A stretch of 64,000 bases of DNA from Sepiola atlantica (Eukaryota; Mollusca; Cephalopoda; Sepiida; Sepiolidae), in the NCBI GenBank assembly GCA_963556195.1, contig OY744522.1:34429443-34493442 (forward strand). Direction: 5' to 3'. Every line of letters starts with the position of its first letter. Within the stretch, counting starts at the first letter, position 1. A program made the translations under genes and the position numbers. Shown piece by piece: positions 10,868 to 21,554 of the stretch. The notes under the pieces were generated by a model that did no database searches, was not told where the DNA came from, and was given only the letters and a program-made list of their open reading frames with translations.

Positions 10868-11968
10868 TTTTTCCGGCTGTTTACATGTAATTGCCAATAA
10901 AAAAGTAAAGCGGGGTTAAATTGAAATGAGTATCGTATTTAATCTGAAACAACTTAGTCATAGCAAGTTTATTCGTACGCGTGAAACTCTGAAATGAAAA
11001 CGTTTCTGATATAATTTTTAGCATTTCTAAAAAAATTAAAAAACACTGATCTCGAAATGGAACATTAATTGTTTTAAAAAAGTGTATATTAAAGAAATTG
11101 TGGCAACTAACAGAAATGTAACTATAAGTTTATAAAGAAGATTCACGTAAGAAGAAATCCTTCTTGAACAAGGCAATTGTTACTTTGTTTGGATAGCAAG
11201 GTTTTTTGCAAGTAATATAAGATTTCTATCGGAGGGGGGGTGTTTGGATAGCATGATTTTCTACATGTAATAAAGGAATCAAAGAGGCCTTTATATTCAG
11301 AAATGTAATATTTTATTCTTTGACAAATAATACAAGTAAACATTTATGTGTAGTCATAATATTTAATTTTTTATGTGTGAGAATGAGTGTGTTATTAACG
11401 TAAGATGCAATACAAAATATTTCTGAAGAAAATAATGCTAGTCTCTCTTGAAAGAACTGTTTATTTTGATGAGATCATGAATTACCACACGTCGTAATGG
11501 CAGAACTAAGTAAATTTGAGCTGTTTGTCTTATTTAAAGTAAATTTATAAGTAAATATGTCGGAAATAAGTAATGAAAATATAAATTAAAAAGATCAACG
11601 TCCCAAAATAACTGCCTGTGAGCTAAAATATGGCTGGCGTTGAATGTGTTCCTTTAAACAGAATGTGGTTACCCAAAATGTATAATTATCAAGCAGCAAG
11701 AATTACAGAATAGAAATCCCCAAATCATGGAATCTGGCAGTGCGGTAACAGTCTGTCACCTCTATAAACAAATGACCCGGTGTCGAAGAGTTGTATGTTT
11801 GTAGTAAATGTATAGAGAGTGGAATATATATTTTTGTAAGATTTAGAAATGTAAGAACATTTTCGTGAAACACACTGTAGGAAGTAATTCTGTGCGGAAA
11901 AGATTTGTATAGTAAGTGTTCGGTTATTTTCCTATAATGGTTAAATTTACAGGGGGAAAAGCAAGATT

Positions 11969-11990
<22 letters not shown>
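10868..11990 (-). repeat. Interspersed repeat R1, copy B (non-coding)
   Basis: This is the reverse-orientation partner of 3,937-5,305. Landmarks run in inverse order from CCGGCTGTTTACATGTAATT (10,873; copy A has ATTACATGTAAATAGCCGG at 5,279) to AGATTACTTTATATATATAT (11,965; copy A has ATATATATAAAGTAATCTCG at 3,937). It ends in a (TA)n tract at the same edge as copy A. Confidence 0.65.

Positions 11991-12008
<18 letters not shown>
11970..12008. repeat. (TA)n microsatellite
   Basis: An uninterrupted TA run at the edge of R1 copy B. It is immediately followed by TTAGCGTGAACACTCTGGCG, a GTTGCC-core repeat copy. Confidence 0.95.
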
Positions 12009-12010
<2 letters not shown>

Positions 12011-12990
12011 CGTGAACACTCTGGCGTTGCCTGGAATTGAATGAGGATTACTATATCCTTTTGCAACCAGCCCATAACACCAGATTAGCATTTTTATTCT
12101 TATTTTTTTACGTTTTGTAATATTCAATTTTGTCGATTTTTAACCTCCTTGAGGCACACCTGACATTTTCTGAGAATCCATGGGGTCCCCCTCCTTCTGT
12201 ACACCCTGGACTCTTTATTAACATTTCCATTCTTATTTTTTAATTTCCATAATTTTTTATTTATGAAGTAAAACGTATTTCCTTTTTATAGATATCAAGT
12301 GTAAATGCAGATGCCACATTAATGTGCTACCCCTTTTGATCAAAATGAAATATACTTATCTAAGTACCCTGGTTATAAATGATAATGGGGAGGGGGGAGT
12401 CTATCTTCAAAATCCTACAAGTAGTTTGTGAACAAATAAACAAAGAGAAAATACAACTTTATATATTTAGAGAGAGATTTGTATATTAATTAATTGAGTG
12501 GCAGAAATACATTTTTTCGGTTCTTCCTTTGGTGTTAGTTGGTAATAAGAATGTTTGTAGATTCTCAATTAAAATGTGCATAAGACCTGCATTTGTTTCG
12601 CTGTTTTTGTGAACCATTTTTTCTGTGTGTATCAAAATAAAATGGATGGTTGTGTGTACACATCATTGTGTGTACATGTACACATCATACGCTATTGAAG
12701 TATGTGTAAATGCTGCTGAGTGTACACGTGACTAGCTACTTGTAGTAGACATATTCAATTCAGTGAAAGCGAGGAAAAAAAAGGGTTATTTGTTCCAAAT
12801 CAAAAGGGATTATGTAGAAAGAAGGAAACCACTTAAAAAGATAATTGAAATTGGATTTGCTATGGCATGACGTATTTCAGCAGAACATGTTTTAAAGACT
12901 GGTTAAGATTAAGTTGTGTTTTTATATGGCATCATGGGCTCCAGAAGGGATTCCTAAAACCAAAAACAAATAATACTAAAAGAAGCAATT
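12008..12990. other. Repeat-derived AT-rich stretch, no gene seen
   Basis: It begins with a GTTGCC-core copy (CTCTGGCGTTGCCTGG). At 12,338-12,400 a GATCAAAATGAAATATACTT tail is followed by a G-rich run. GTGTGTACATGTACACATCA around 12,670 is a short palindrome. No coding segment is supported. Confidence 0.5.
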
Positions 12991-12994
12991 TGAT

Positions 12995-13135
12995 TCATGA
13001 TCAGCATCATCATGATCAGCATCATCATGATCAGCATCATCATGATCAGCATCATGATCATGATACTCATCATCATCATCATCATCAATTTAACGTCAAT
13101 TTTACATGCTGGCATGCATTGAGCGGCTTTTAGAA
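12995..13135 (+). mobile_element. Cephalopod-type repeat tail with GATCAGCATCATCAT array
   Basis: A 15-bp GATCAGCATCATCAT unit is repeated about four times and passes into (ATC)n. Then follows AATTTAACGTCAATTTTAC and ATGCTGGCATGCATTGAGCG. I recognise (ATC)n-TTTAACGTC..ATGCTGGCATG as a very abundant repeat end in octopus and squid DNA. The reverse copy lies at 32,755-32,826. The poly-His ORF across it is an artefact. Confidence 0.7.
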
Positions 13136-13344
13136 ATTGATTTCCAAACTAACATATCTCTGTCCAGGTCTTTATTTATCCTCCTTTCTCTCAAGTCCAT
13201 TTTTATCAGTTCCTCCCGTGTTTTCCTTGCACTTTCCCCTATGAAGTGACCCTGCTACCTCAACTCAACTTAATTTTTGGTAACAATGTTCATGCTTAAA
13301 GTTCTTAATATCTTTAAATATTTATAAATATTAACTTTTATTTA

Positions 13345-13400
13345 TAACGAGCAGGGCTACTTGGCGTTGCCCAGGGCCATAAAAACAAAATAGAAGACGT
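13345..13400 (+). repeat. GTTGCCCGG-core repeat, copy
   Basis: GCAGGGCTACTTGGCGTTGC then CCAGGGCCATAAAAAC. This is another diverged member of the dispersed family. Confidence 0.45.
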
Positions 13401-13589
13401 TGAAAAGTGTGTGTAACATATTTATATTAAAACGTCTATCTTTCTTCCTCTCTCTCTCTATCTGTTTCTCTCTTTCCACCGCACCCGTTTTTCCACTCTT
13501 TCTCCTCTACCCAGCCCATTCCTCTCTTTTGTTTTACTGTGTTGAAAATAATAATGATGATGTAATTCATTGACTGGAGTATTCAGTCT

Positions 13590-13975
13590 TAAATGTAATG
13601 CTGTAATCTTACATTATTGCTCCCAGACAACACAGAGTAGAACAAAACACAATGACGTTCTTGATTCAGTGTCATTCTGTTACCCCCCTCCCTTTTGCAA
13701 TACTATAAAGAGAAATGATGTTGATAATGACAATATTCCGAAGAAATTTCATATATACACCTTACCAAATGTAATACTGTAATCTTACATTTATTGTTCA
13801 CGGACAACGCTGAGTAAAATAAATGGTCTCAGTCAATTCTTTAGTTTCTTGTCTTCACTCCTTTCACAATATTATGAAGAGAAATGGTGTTAATAATGAC
13901 AATAGTCTAAAGAGATTTAATATATACCCCTTAGCAAATGTAATACTGTTATCTTACATTTATTTCTCCTGGACA
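13590..13975. repeat. Tandem duplication, unit about 172 bp, 2.2 copies
   Basis: AATGTAATACTGTAATCTTA recurs at about 13,593, 13,769 and 13,937. Between them are matching GAGAAATG[AG]TGTTAATAATG and CAATATT..GAAGA blocks. The AAATGTAATACTGTAATCTTACATTT region is itself partly palindromic. No coding content. Confidence 0.75.
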
Positions 13976-14544
13976 ATGCCAGTGTCAAGTCGTAGTCTCC
14001 ATGGGACTCGACAAAAGATGTACCATAGGCATTTTCATCTCGTTAGAAGAAAGGAAGCCTTCTCTATCCGTGTTTCTGCAGCGGTAGTGATGATGCCTAT
14101 CATATCCACGTATCAAGTCGCCTTGGACAAAATATTCAGATGATGTATAGATGCACACATCTTCTAACTGTCCATTTATATGGCTTGTTGCACTTCACTA
14201 TTTTTTTGCCATTTGATTTGATTGATCCCACACTCCCCAAATTGGGATCTCAAGACCAGGTTGGGCTAGATAGTTTTGAGTAGTTTATAGGGTCGCGAAG
14301 TAAAATAAGCAGAAGGAAAAAAAACAATTGACAAATAAAAAATGTAAAAGAAAAAACAGGGAAAGATGGATTTCAGATGGAGCTAAGATTAGTTGGATTA
14401 GGTTTAAAATTACATAGAAAAAAATGGATTCCATTTCAAATCCACAAATCTGCCCAGAATTCTGTGACTACATTTTTTTCGTCCGTAGTGGAGATGTGCA
14501 CTCACCAATTGCAGTTGTTTTTAAGTATCTGGAGAGTGGTTTCT

Positions 14545-14695
14545 GTTTTTTCTTTCTTCTTCTCTTTTTCTTTCTTCTTCTCTTTTTCTTTCTTCTTCTC
14601 TTTTTCTTTCTTCTTCTCTTTTTCTTTCTTCTTCTCTTTTTCTTTTTTCTCTCTTTCTCTCTCTCTTTCTTTCTTTTTTTTTTTAAATTTTTATT
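14545..14695. repeat. Pyrimidine-rich tandem repeat, 18-bp TTTCTTTCTTCTTCTCTT unit
   Basis: At least five near-identical TTTCTTTCTTCTTCTCTT units, then CTCTTTCT runs and T-runs. Poly-Phe/Ser and poly-Lys/Arg frames on the two strands come only from this array. The strand asymmetry could allow triplex DNA, but nothing shows function. Confidence 0.9.
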
Positions 14696-14954
14696 TTGAA
14701 ACGAAAAAAAACTATTCTGTCCATTAAGTGATACCTGGGGAAAATCTATTGAAATTGCTTTAAAAGAGTGTGAGACAATCCAAGTCAACTCTGGTCGTCA
14801 GGGTTACAATTTTATTTCCTTTTGAGTTACTTATGTATTCACTTACAAAATTTGAACATGATCAGGTAAAAGAACACCCAGAATGGCTTATGACAAGAGA
14901 TATCAATCAAATAAATTTGTCATTATCCAAAGACTTACTCAACCAACAAATCTT

Positions 14955-15410
14955 ATTGGTCCCCCGATTTATAAAATCGGGGGACTTATGTTTTGAGGCA
15001 TGTCCGTCCGTCCGTCCGGATTTTTCTCTGCAACCATCTATTGAATTTCTCTGAAATTTTGCATGAAGTTGTAACTTTGGTCAGGTTAGAAAGTGACATT
15101 CTCCGATTTTTGAAAAAAAATCTGGTTAGCCCCCCAGGGGGTCAAAAGGCCCCGAAATGGCAAAAAATGACATTTTTTGCCCCATAACTTTTCATCCATC
15201 CATTCAATTTTTCTGAAACTTGGCCAAAATGTAGAGGCAATTGTTCTGGATATAAAATGAGCATCCTTGACCTCAAAAAAATTCTGGTTCGCGCCCCCAT
15301 GGGGTCAAAGGAGGGTCAAAAATGCCCCAAATTGCCCAAATTTATTGCATTTTACACTCGCCACATCGAGTCACATACAGAGGGGAGCCATGCACGCGTG
15401 GCTTGTTCAT
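14955..15410 (+). mobile_element. Abundant aquatic-invertebrate-type non-coding repeat with GTCCGTCC motif
   Basis: It opens with a perfect hairpin, CCCCCGATTT (14,961-14,970) and AAATCGGGGG (14,974-14,983), then GACTTATGTTTTGAGGCATG and (GTCC)n. Two internal sub-repeats share TTCTGAAA..TTG then TCTGGTT[AC]GC and CCC..GGGGGTCAAA. It ends ACAGAGGGGAGCCATGCACG. I recall near-identical structure as a dispersed repeat in many aquatic animals. The ORFs it carries are not conserved genes. Confidence 0.5.
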
Positions 15411-16105
15411 TTGTGTACCTATATCAATTAGAGTTGTCACAAGTATTAATACTTTGATATTTTTTAATACGTCATTTCAAACAATATAATATACATTATA
15501 GTTAATAAAGTAGTCAGGCTACAATTTTTAAAGCATCATTTAGTGAAAATATGAAATCAGATTGAAAAACCAGATTATACGATGCAAGATTTTTTTTTTT
15601 TTTCAAATAAATGAAATATTTATTTTTTAATCAAATATATTTCGGCATACATACATACCTTCTTCAGTGATAGACATTTTTTTTTCTTTTTCATGGTTGA
15701 GATCTATCTGCGACGCTAAAGAAAAATCCCGATATATATTATAGTTGTTTTTTTTTTTTGTCAATTACACAAGGTTATGCAGTTTCCAAATTTCAGATTT
15801 AAATTTTTTTTTTTTTTTACTTTTCCAGTTGCTGTTTTACATTAATACTGTGGGGTCTGTGTTTAAGCCGTCAACCATAAGTAGCAAATAATTCAATAGT
15901 TGAGGCCAAGAAATCTTTGAGTTACTCTATTTTCCCGGGCAACGGCAAAACATGGGGTCAGCTAGTTATTTATAAGTTCAATACCAGAGGCGAATTCTGT
16001 TCAATTTTTCTTTCTCTTTGACAATTTAAACAGTAAAGTATTAAGTTATACAAAGTCAATCTCATTGGTTTCATTTTATTTTCTGGCATCATAATTTTAT
16101 ATTGT
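15410..16105. other. AT-rich stretch with poly-T runs and one GTTGCC-core copy
   Basis: Poly-T runs at about 15,590, 15,749 and 15,808. A reverse-orientation repeat end, CCCGGGCAACGGCAAAACAT then GGGGTCAGCTAG, sits at 15,934-15,965. No gene is seen. Confidence 0.5.
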
Positions 16106-16107
16106 TG

Positions 16108-16678
16108 TGCTATTGAACATAATTTAATATGGTTTTCATATTGAACATAATTTGATATGGTTTTCATATTGGACATAATTTGATATGGTTTTCATATTGG
16201 ACATAATTTGATATGGTTTTCATATTGGACATCATTTGATATGGTTTTCATATTGGACATAATTTGATATGGTTTTCATATTGGACATAATTTGATATGG
16301 TTTTCATATTGGACATGATTTGGTTTTCATATTGGACATAATTTGATATGGTTTTCATATTGGACATAATTTGATATGGTTTTCATATTGGACATAATTT
16401 GATATGGTTTTCATATTGAACATAATTTGATATGGTTTTCATATTGAACATAATTTGATATGGTTTTCATATTGAACATAATTTGATATGGTTTTCATAT
16501 TGAACATAATTTGATATGGTTTTCATATTGAACATAATTTGATATGGTTTTCATATTGAACATAATTTGATATGGTTTTCATATTGAACATAATTTGATA
16601 TGGTTTTCATATTGAACATAATTTGATATGGTTTTCATATTGAACATAATTTGATATGGTTTTCATATTGAACATATC
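16108..16678. repeat. 28-bp satellite, about 20 copies
   Basis: Each unit is ATAATTTGATATGGTTTTCA followed by TATTG[AG]AC. Units fall in blocks: the first two have GAAC, the next nine or so have GGAC, and the remaining ten or so have GAAC. One unit near 16,312-16,335 has lost about five bases (CATGATTTGGTTTTC). Block-wise sharing of one variant points to local amplification of neighbouring units. Translations across the array are artefacts. Confidence 0.95.
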
Positions 16679-16679
16679 T

Positions 16680-17690
16680 TGTATCGTTTTAAAAGAAGTA
16701 TCAATTTTTTTCAAAACTTTGCTAGATATACTTTTAGAGTTGTGTAGATATGCTTTGCCAGATAGCTTATTAAGTATAATTGACAGGATATCACTTTTGA
16801 AGTCAGCTCTAGCCTCTTCTGATTGGTTATTTTGGTCATGTGACATAGGAAAAGATTTAAAGTTGGATTATAGTTGCTGTTTGGATCGTCATATAAGGTC
16901 TGAATAAATAGGTGTGCTTAGGTGCCCCTCTGAATATAATCCAGAAGCAACTCGTAGGTTACAGATGGTTTAATTTATTGTTTTGTTTCATGACATATCA
17001 GTCTTTTTATGAGTTTATTTAATATCAAATTGAGTCATTATAAGTTTTTGTTTTGTTTCAATTTCTTAATATTTTCGAATGTTTATAGATTCATTTCTTT
17101 TGGAGGCTTATACTTAGTAAATATTCTGCAAATGATAGATTCGATTTAACCCAAAGATGTGATCCTGACAGATACTAGCAATCTGAGTCAGAGTAGCAAT
17201 TAGAGGATGACTCCACATTTCCCAAAGTTCATCACTGGATGTAGTTTGAGGTCATACTCTGGACCAGATTGCAGTTAGAGCGAGAGTTTGAATAACTGAT
17301 AGGGTTGGGAAGTAAGGTAGGCAGAAGAAAGAAAAATTGACAACTAAAAAAATGCAAAAAAAAACCCAAAAGATGAATTTGGGGGTAGGAGGTGGATCGA
17401 ATACCTTGCTCAAGGGTATCTAAGGTAGTTTAGGATATGTTTAGGAGGTTGAGTTCCAGTAGTTACAATAAAGTTAGTTACAATATAATATATATTTTTG
17501 GTTAAAAATCGTTGTTGTCTCTTTCTTCATGAATGTACCCCCTCGTCCTGGCCTTGACGAAGAAGAATAACATGGAACTCACTGAGAGAATGAAAGATAC
17601 AGTTTGACAAAAGTTACTAATTTTACCACAGTTTGTCTGTCCTCCCATTGTTGTATACATTCACACAATTTTTATCTTTTGTTTTTGTCT
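16680..17690. other. Low-complexity stretch, no supported gene
   Basis: Mostly AT-rich with one 83-codon frame (16,656-16,907, +) that begins inside the satellite and has no recognisable domain. It looks like the edge of an unclassified repeat. Confidence 0.4.
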
Positions 17691-17975
17691 TTTCTTTTAT
17701 TCTTCTCTTTCTCTCTTTCTCTTTCTCTCTCTCTTTCTCTCCTTCTCTTTCTCTCCTTCTCCTTCTCTCTTTCTCTTTCTCTCTCTCTCTCTCTTTCTCC
17801 TTCTCTCTCTCTTTATTCCCTTTTCCTCAGTTTAATTTCCCTCTACTCTCGTTTTTTTCCCACTCTCTCTTTTCTCTTTCTCAGTTTTCCTTACTCTTTC
17901 TCTCTTTTTATGTAATTTTCTTCAATCTCTACTCTCTTTATTGATATATCTCTCTCCCTTCTTCACCCCTCTCTC
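17690..17975. repeat. (CT)n-rich pyrimidine tract
   Basis: Nearly pure pyrimidine over about 280 bases, mainly TTCTCT and CTCTCTTT units. Leu/Ser-rich frames are artefacts. Confidence 0.95.
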
Positions 17976-18134
17976 TCCCTTCTAAATGTTGTCACTTCTC
18001 ACCTGTTTAACACTATTTATTTTGTCTATGTTAATCATAGATTTAAATCTATAATTTCCATGTCAGTTAGTTACAATGTGACATAAGAAAATCAAACCAA
18101 TTGTAAACAAGGTATCGTTAACATTTCTTTCCTT

Positions 18135-18175
18135 GTCGATTAAACAAACCCGGCCTTGCCCGGGAGCAATAATTT
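18135..18175 (+). repeat. GTTGCCCGG-core repeat, copy
   Basis: AAACAAACCCGGCCTTGCCC then GGGAGCAATAATTTTAACTT. It matches the layout at 33,376 (AAACCGGTATTGCCCAGG then TGCAATAACTTCAAATTT), so these two are close members. Confidence 0.55.
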
Positions 18176-18237
18176 TAACTTGAGAGTACAGCCTTCTTGT
18201 TTTTTTGTGTTCAGGGTTTTTTATATCTCACGTCAAA

Positions 18238-18699
18238 CATTTGCTTTCCATTAGCAAAACATAAATAAAAGTGTTGGCAGATGTGAAGAACACGGAGGAA
18301 CGCTGGCTTCCGGTGGAAAAATGTTGAAGAAAGTGTCTACGGATGCCTGAAAGTGATACAATTTTTTTAGGTTTAGGGTTAGGGCATTTCCATTTCTAAG
18401 AAAAAAGTTTGATTCCAGAAGTTACTCCATTTCCAAGAAAAAAGGTTTTCACTATTATTAAAAAAAAATGTTTTGAAAACAATCAAATAAAAACAAATAA
18501 ATTATTTTTCAAATAGTCTGTATTATGTTAATTATTAGATTATGATGAAAGAAAAGTCTGAAATTAATATGAAAAAAAAAATTGTTATATCACTTTCAGG
18601 CATCCGTAGACACTTTCTTCAACGTTTTTCCACCGGAAGCCAGCGGTCTCTCCGTGTTCTTCGCATCTGCCAAAGTGTTTGCTATCGGAAAGCAAATGC
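18238..18699. mobile_element. Inverted-repeat element, arms about 130 bp, 200-bp loop
   Basis: Left arm 18,238-18,370 contains GAACACGGAGGAACGCTGGC then TTCCGGTGGAAAAATGTTGA. Right arm 18,572-18,699 is its reverse complement, with GCATCCGTAGACACTTTCTT, CCGGAAGCCAGCG and TCCGTGTTCTTCGCATCTGC. There are a few mismatches. The loop has GTTTAGGGTTAGGGC near the left arm. The two overlapping ORFs at 18,542-18,782 run through the right arm and have no homolog that I know. A MITE or foldback element is likely. Confidence 0.75.
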
Positions 18700-18837
18700 T
18701 GCTTTCGAACAAACATACATGCGCACTGCTTTTGGCAACTACCATTCATCATTTAAGACACCATCCATTTTCAAGTAAATAGATTTCCTTTTTGATAAAT
18801 CACCCATGACACGTTGGGTTAGTATTTGTATATATAT

Positions 18838-18845
18838 ATATATCT
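18838..18845. other. Left 8-bp target-site duplication of the hAT element
   Basis: ATATATCT directly before the TAGAGTTGGGCGG terminus. It is identical to 20,264-20,271. Eight-base duplications are the rule for hAT transposons. The site lies in a TA-rich run, so part of the match is low-complexity. Confidence 0.8.
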
Positions 18846-20263
18846 TAGAGTTGGGCGGTTTTGAAATTTTGGTTTCGGTATCGGTTTCGGTTTTTTCCCT
18901 TAAAACCTCGGTTTACGGTTCGTTTTTTTTGAAAAAAAATTTTTTACTATGGAAGCTATTCATTCTCTTGTGTGATGATTAGTTATTATTCAACGTTTAG
19001 TTGAATTATGCCACTGTTTCGATAATTTTGTGACTGAATCATTCTCCATGATATGAATCATATAAGTTTTAAGGTGTTGACTGTTGTAATCAAAGTTCTG
19101 ATACCTTTTCAACAGTTAACTCGTTAAAACAGTGACCAAAGATTCATGAAAGATTTCTGAAGAATAAAACTGAGTTTGAATATACATTCTATCTAATTCT
19201 TTAACCCATCAGAAGCTAAAATATAACTCAGAAATGCAAGAAATTAAAAAACGAAAATTTATTTAAACAAACAAAATAATTTTGCAAATAAAATTAAGCA
19301 AAAATGATGATGAAAATGAAATATTGTCAAAATTATTTGACAGATAAAAATTTTAATTTTTTAATAGGTGAAAATGTTTTTACTCATTTTCTTAGGTTGT
19401 GATTGAGAAAAACTAGTTTCTCAGCATGGTTAGCTTTCAGCCTACATCTCCGGTCACTAATGACAAGTCCAGCCTTACTAAATATCCGTTTTTTTAAATG
19501 ACTTCGCAAGTTACTTGTGTTCCCGTGACTAGCAATTACTTTGCGCTTGCAAATATTACATTTGCAAGACGTTGTGTCTTGTCGCGTAAAATAAACACAC
19601 CATATACTTCTCGAATTGCCGGTGTTGACTGTTGGGATGTCTGTCATTTTGTGTGCTCGAAGTTCTGTCAACTGGTGCGTGTTGGGGTTAATATTTGTTT
19701 TTAAGACAGGGTAATAAAACTTTATAGACATGCGTAAAAGACTAGTAGTACACCCGAAAACCGCGCCAAGGGAAAAGGAAGGATGGTTAAAAAAAAGTAG
19801 AGATTATTAATTCACCTAAAGTCATTTTTTTTAGATAACTCTGAAACAAACATAAATAATTATTTTACAATTTTGAGTTGAATCAAATAGATTTTCGACA
19901 TCATACAGAACGCGTTTGATTTTTTCTTTTTCATTTGAAAATAGTTTATGCTAAAAATACGATGTCACGTTGTCTGTCGTATTTCTCTTTTTTTCATTTG
20001 AAAATTCAAAATGTTAATGATAAACAAACTGTAAACAAAGATTTCTTCCTACAAGTCAATTAAATGTTTCTATCATATATTTGTTCAATCTGTCCTCTTA
20101 CTAATATAACATTTTTTGGTAATATTCAATTTTATTCAAATCGGAAAATCTTTTCAACCGTGTTTCCTTGTATATGGTGGCTTACTGTAGTAAAAACACA
20201 ATACCGAACGGTTACGGTTTAAAAAAAAAACGATTCGGTATTCGGTAAAACCGCCCATCTCTA
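18846..20263 (-). mobile_element. Complete non-autonomous hAT transposon (1,418 bp)
   Basis: The left end is TAGAGTTGGGCGGTTTT and the right end is AAAACCGCCCATCTCTA, imperfect terminal inverted repeats of the hAT type. ATATATCT flanks both sides as an 8-bp target duplication. Sub-terminal TTTCGGTATCGGTTTCGG and ACCGAACGGTTACGG repeats lie inside the ends. The only coding content is a 115-codon frame (19,384-19,731, minus) with a BED finger and a hAT dimerisation tail. The catalytic core is absent, so movement would need a transposase from elsewhere. Confidence 0.88.
19384..19731 (-). CDS. BED zinc finger fused to hAT C-terminal dimerisation tail, no catalytic core
   Basis: This 115-residue frame is the sole ORF of the hAT element. 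Residues about 41-81 form a BED finger: SIWCVYF, then Cys58-x2-Cys61, then GNTSNLRSHL with His78. The fourth ligand is not clear, because the junction follows SHLKK. Residues 82-113, starting IFSKAGLVISDRRCRL and ending AEKLVFLNHNL, match the hATC dimerisation motif found at the C-terminus of full transposases. Those proteins are usually 500-700 residues, with the DDE core between the two domains. Here they join in frame at an A-tract near 19,486-19,495. Met1 or Met29 could start translation. Such a protein could bind element ends and dimerise without cutting, as in repressor forms of other DNA transposons. That role is inference. Confidence 0.8.
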   Translation of the reverse strand: MSIKFYYPVLKTNINPNTHQLTELRAHKMTDIPTVNTGNSRSIWCVYFTRQDTTSCKCNICKRKVIASHGNTSNLRSHLKKRIFSKAGLVISDRRCRLKANHAEKLVFLNHNLRK

Positions 20264-20271
20264 ATATATCT
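20264..20271. other. Right 8-bp target-site duplication of the hAT element
   Basis: ATATATCT directly after the CATCTCTA terminus. It is identical to 18,838-18,845. Confidence 0.8.
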
Positions 20272-21178
20272 ATATACATATATTATTAAATGTACCAAAT
20301 CAAAATTTTATTTTCATTATATCTAAAGTTTTAATGTTCCAAAGGATTTTATGATATTCATTTTCCACTACTGGCTCCCTTAAGAGAGAACGGGTGGGGG
20401 GTGGAGGATGGGGGCTTTGGTCTCCCAGAATTAGTGAATAAAGAGTTCAAATGAATAATAAATAATAAAGAATTTCCAAACAGAGTTGCTATGCTCTAAA
20501 ATTTGCAAATCAAACTAATCTATATATCAGCATTTTATTTATTCAAAACGGGTTGATATGACGTGTATAAAAATACACAGAATAAATTAAGTGATTGTTG
20601 ACAATAGACATTGCATATTATTATTATTATTATTATTATCATAAGGGCTATTATGTCTTTTATATTGCTATTTTTAAATTTTACTGTACACAAAATAACC
20701 TAGTCTGCCATTTTAAACCGACTGATGGAATAATTGAGATTAGTCACCTGACCCAATAACCATTTTTCTTCCTTTCATCCCAAGGTTCTTTTTTTGTTCT
20801 ATATTATAAACGCTAGATCGTTTACAAAGAGATGACCTCGATATTCGTGGCCATTTTTCCAGAAGACAACAAATTTATTAGTTAAGACTAGAATGCCATT
20901 TTGTTTCTTTTGTCAAGTAATAACAAATTGATATGAATATTGCTTCTTTTTTTTTTTCAAAGAGTAAATTGGGCCAACATATATTTTATTTACCTTTTGT
21001 ATTCTGTTGAGCATCATCATATTTACTGAAGGATTATTGTCTTAATCTCTGATTTTAAGAGGATTATCTCCTTATCCTTTCATAGATAAGTCACATTTAT
21101 TTTTTGTCAATTTATTTCTACTATATGTATTTATAACTGTATGAATTTAGCGTTATATATTATTATATGATAAATAAT
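20272..21178. other. AT-rich stretch, (ATT)n at 20,615-20,640, no gene seen
   Basis: A G-rich patch (GGGTGGGGGGTGGAGGATGG near 20,392) and an (ATT)n microsatellite are the only structured pieces. No ORF is worth calling. Confidence 0.5.
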
Positions 21179-21179
21179 A

Positions 21180-21336
21180 CATGCATTACTGCAATTTCAT
21201 GGTTTATCCAATGGTCCGTTAATCATCCAGTACATTAAGAACTTTCTGAACATTTTTATATGAATGTATAAAAATGTTCAGAATTTAATTGATGCATTTC
21301 TGATAATTGGATGAACTATGAAATCGTAGTAACATG
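21180..21336. mobile_element. Small foldback element, arms about 75 bp
   Basis: Arm 21,180-21,260 (CATGCATTACTGCAATTTCA ... TTTCTGAACATTTTTATA) pairs with arm 21,267-21,336 (TATAAAAATGTTCAGAATTT ... ATGAAATCGTAGTAACATG) with some mismatches and a loop of about 6 bases. This is typical of a short MITE. The superfamily is unknown. Confidence 0.7.
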
Positions 21337-21554
21337 TTTAGATAAGCCACATTTATTATTTTTTATAAAACTTTATGTAAAATGATATTGAGCCTTTCGG
21401 GTGTGCAAGGTTGCCTGTCTTGATTCACTCAGTTCCGATTTTGAGAAGTTGATTTTAATTTTGTACTTCTTTATCCGATTAATGTATCTTAATATTTCAA
21501 AAACTACATGAGAATTGGTGAGACAATTGTGATAATAGCCCATAATATGTCATG

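Noticed and set aside
12867..13133. Histidine-rich protein
   Set aside because: The His run is the translation of an (ATC)/(CAT) microsatellite at a repeat tail.
14377..14788. Phe/Ser-rich and Lys/Arg-rich proteins on opposite strands
   Set aside because: Both are readings of the TTTCTTTCTTCTTCTCTT array.
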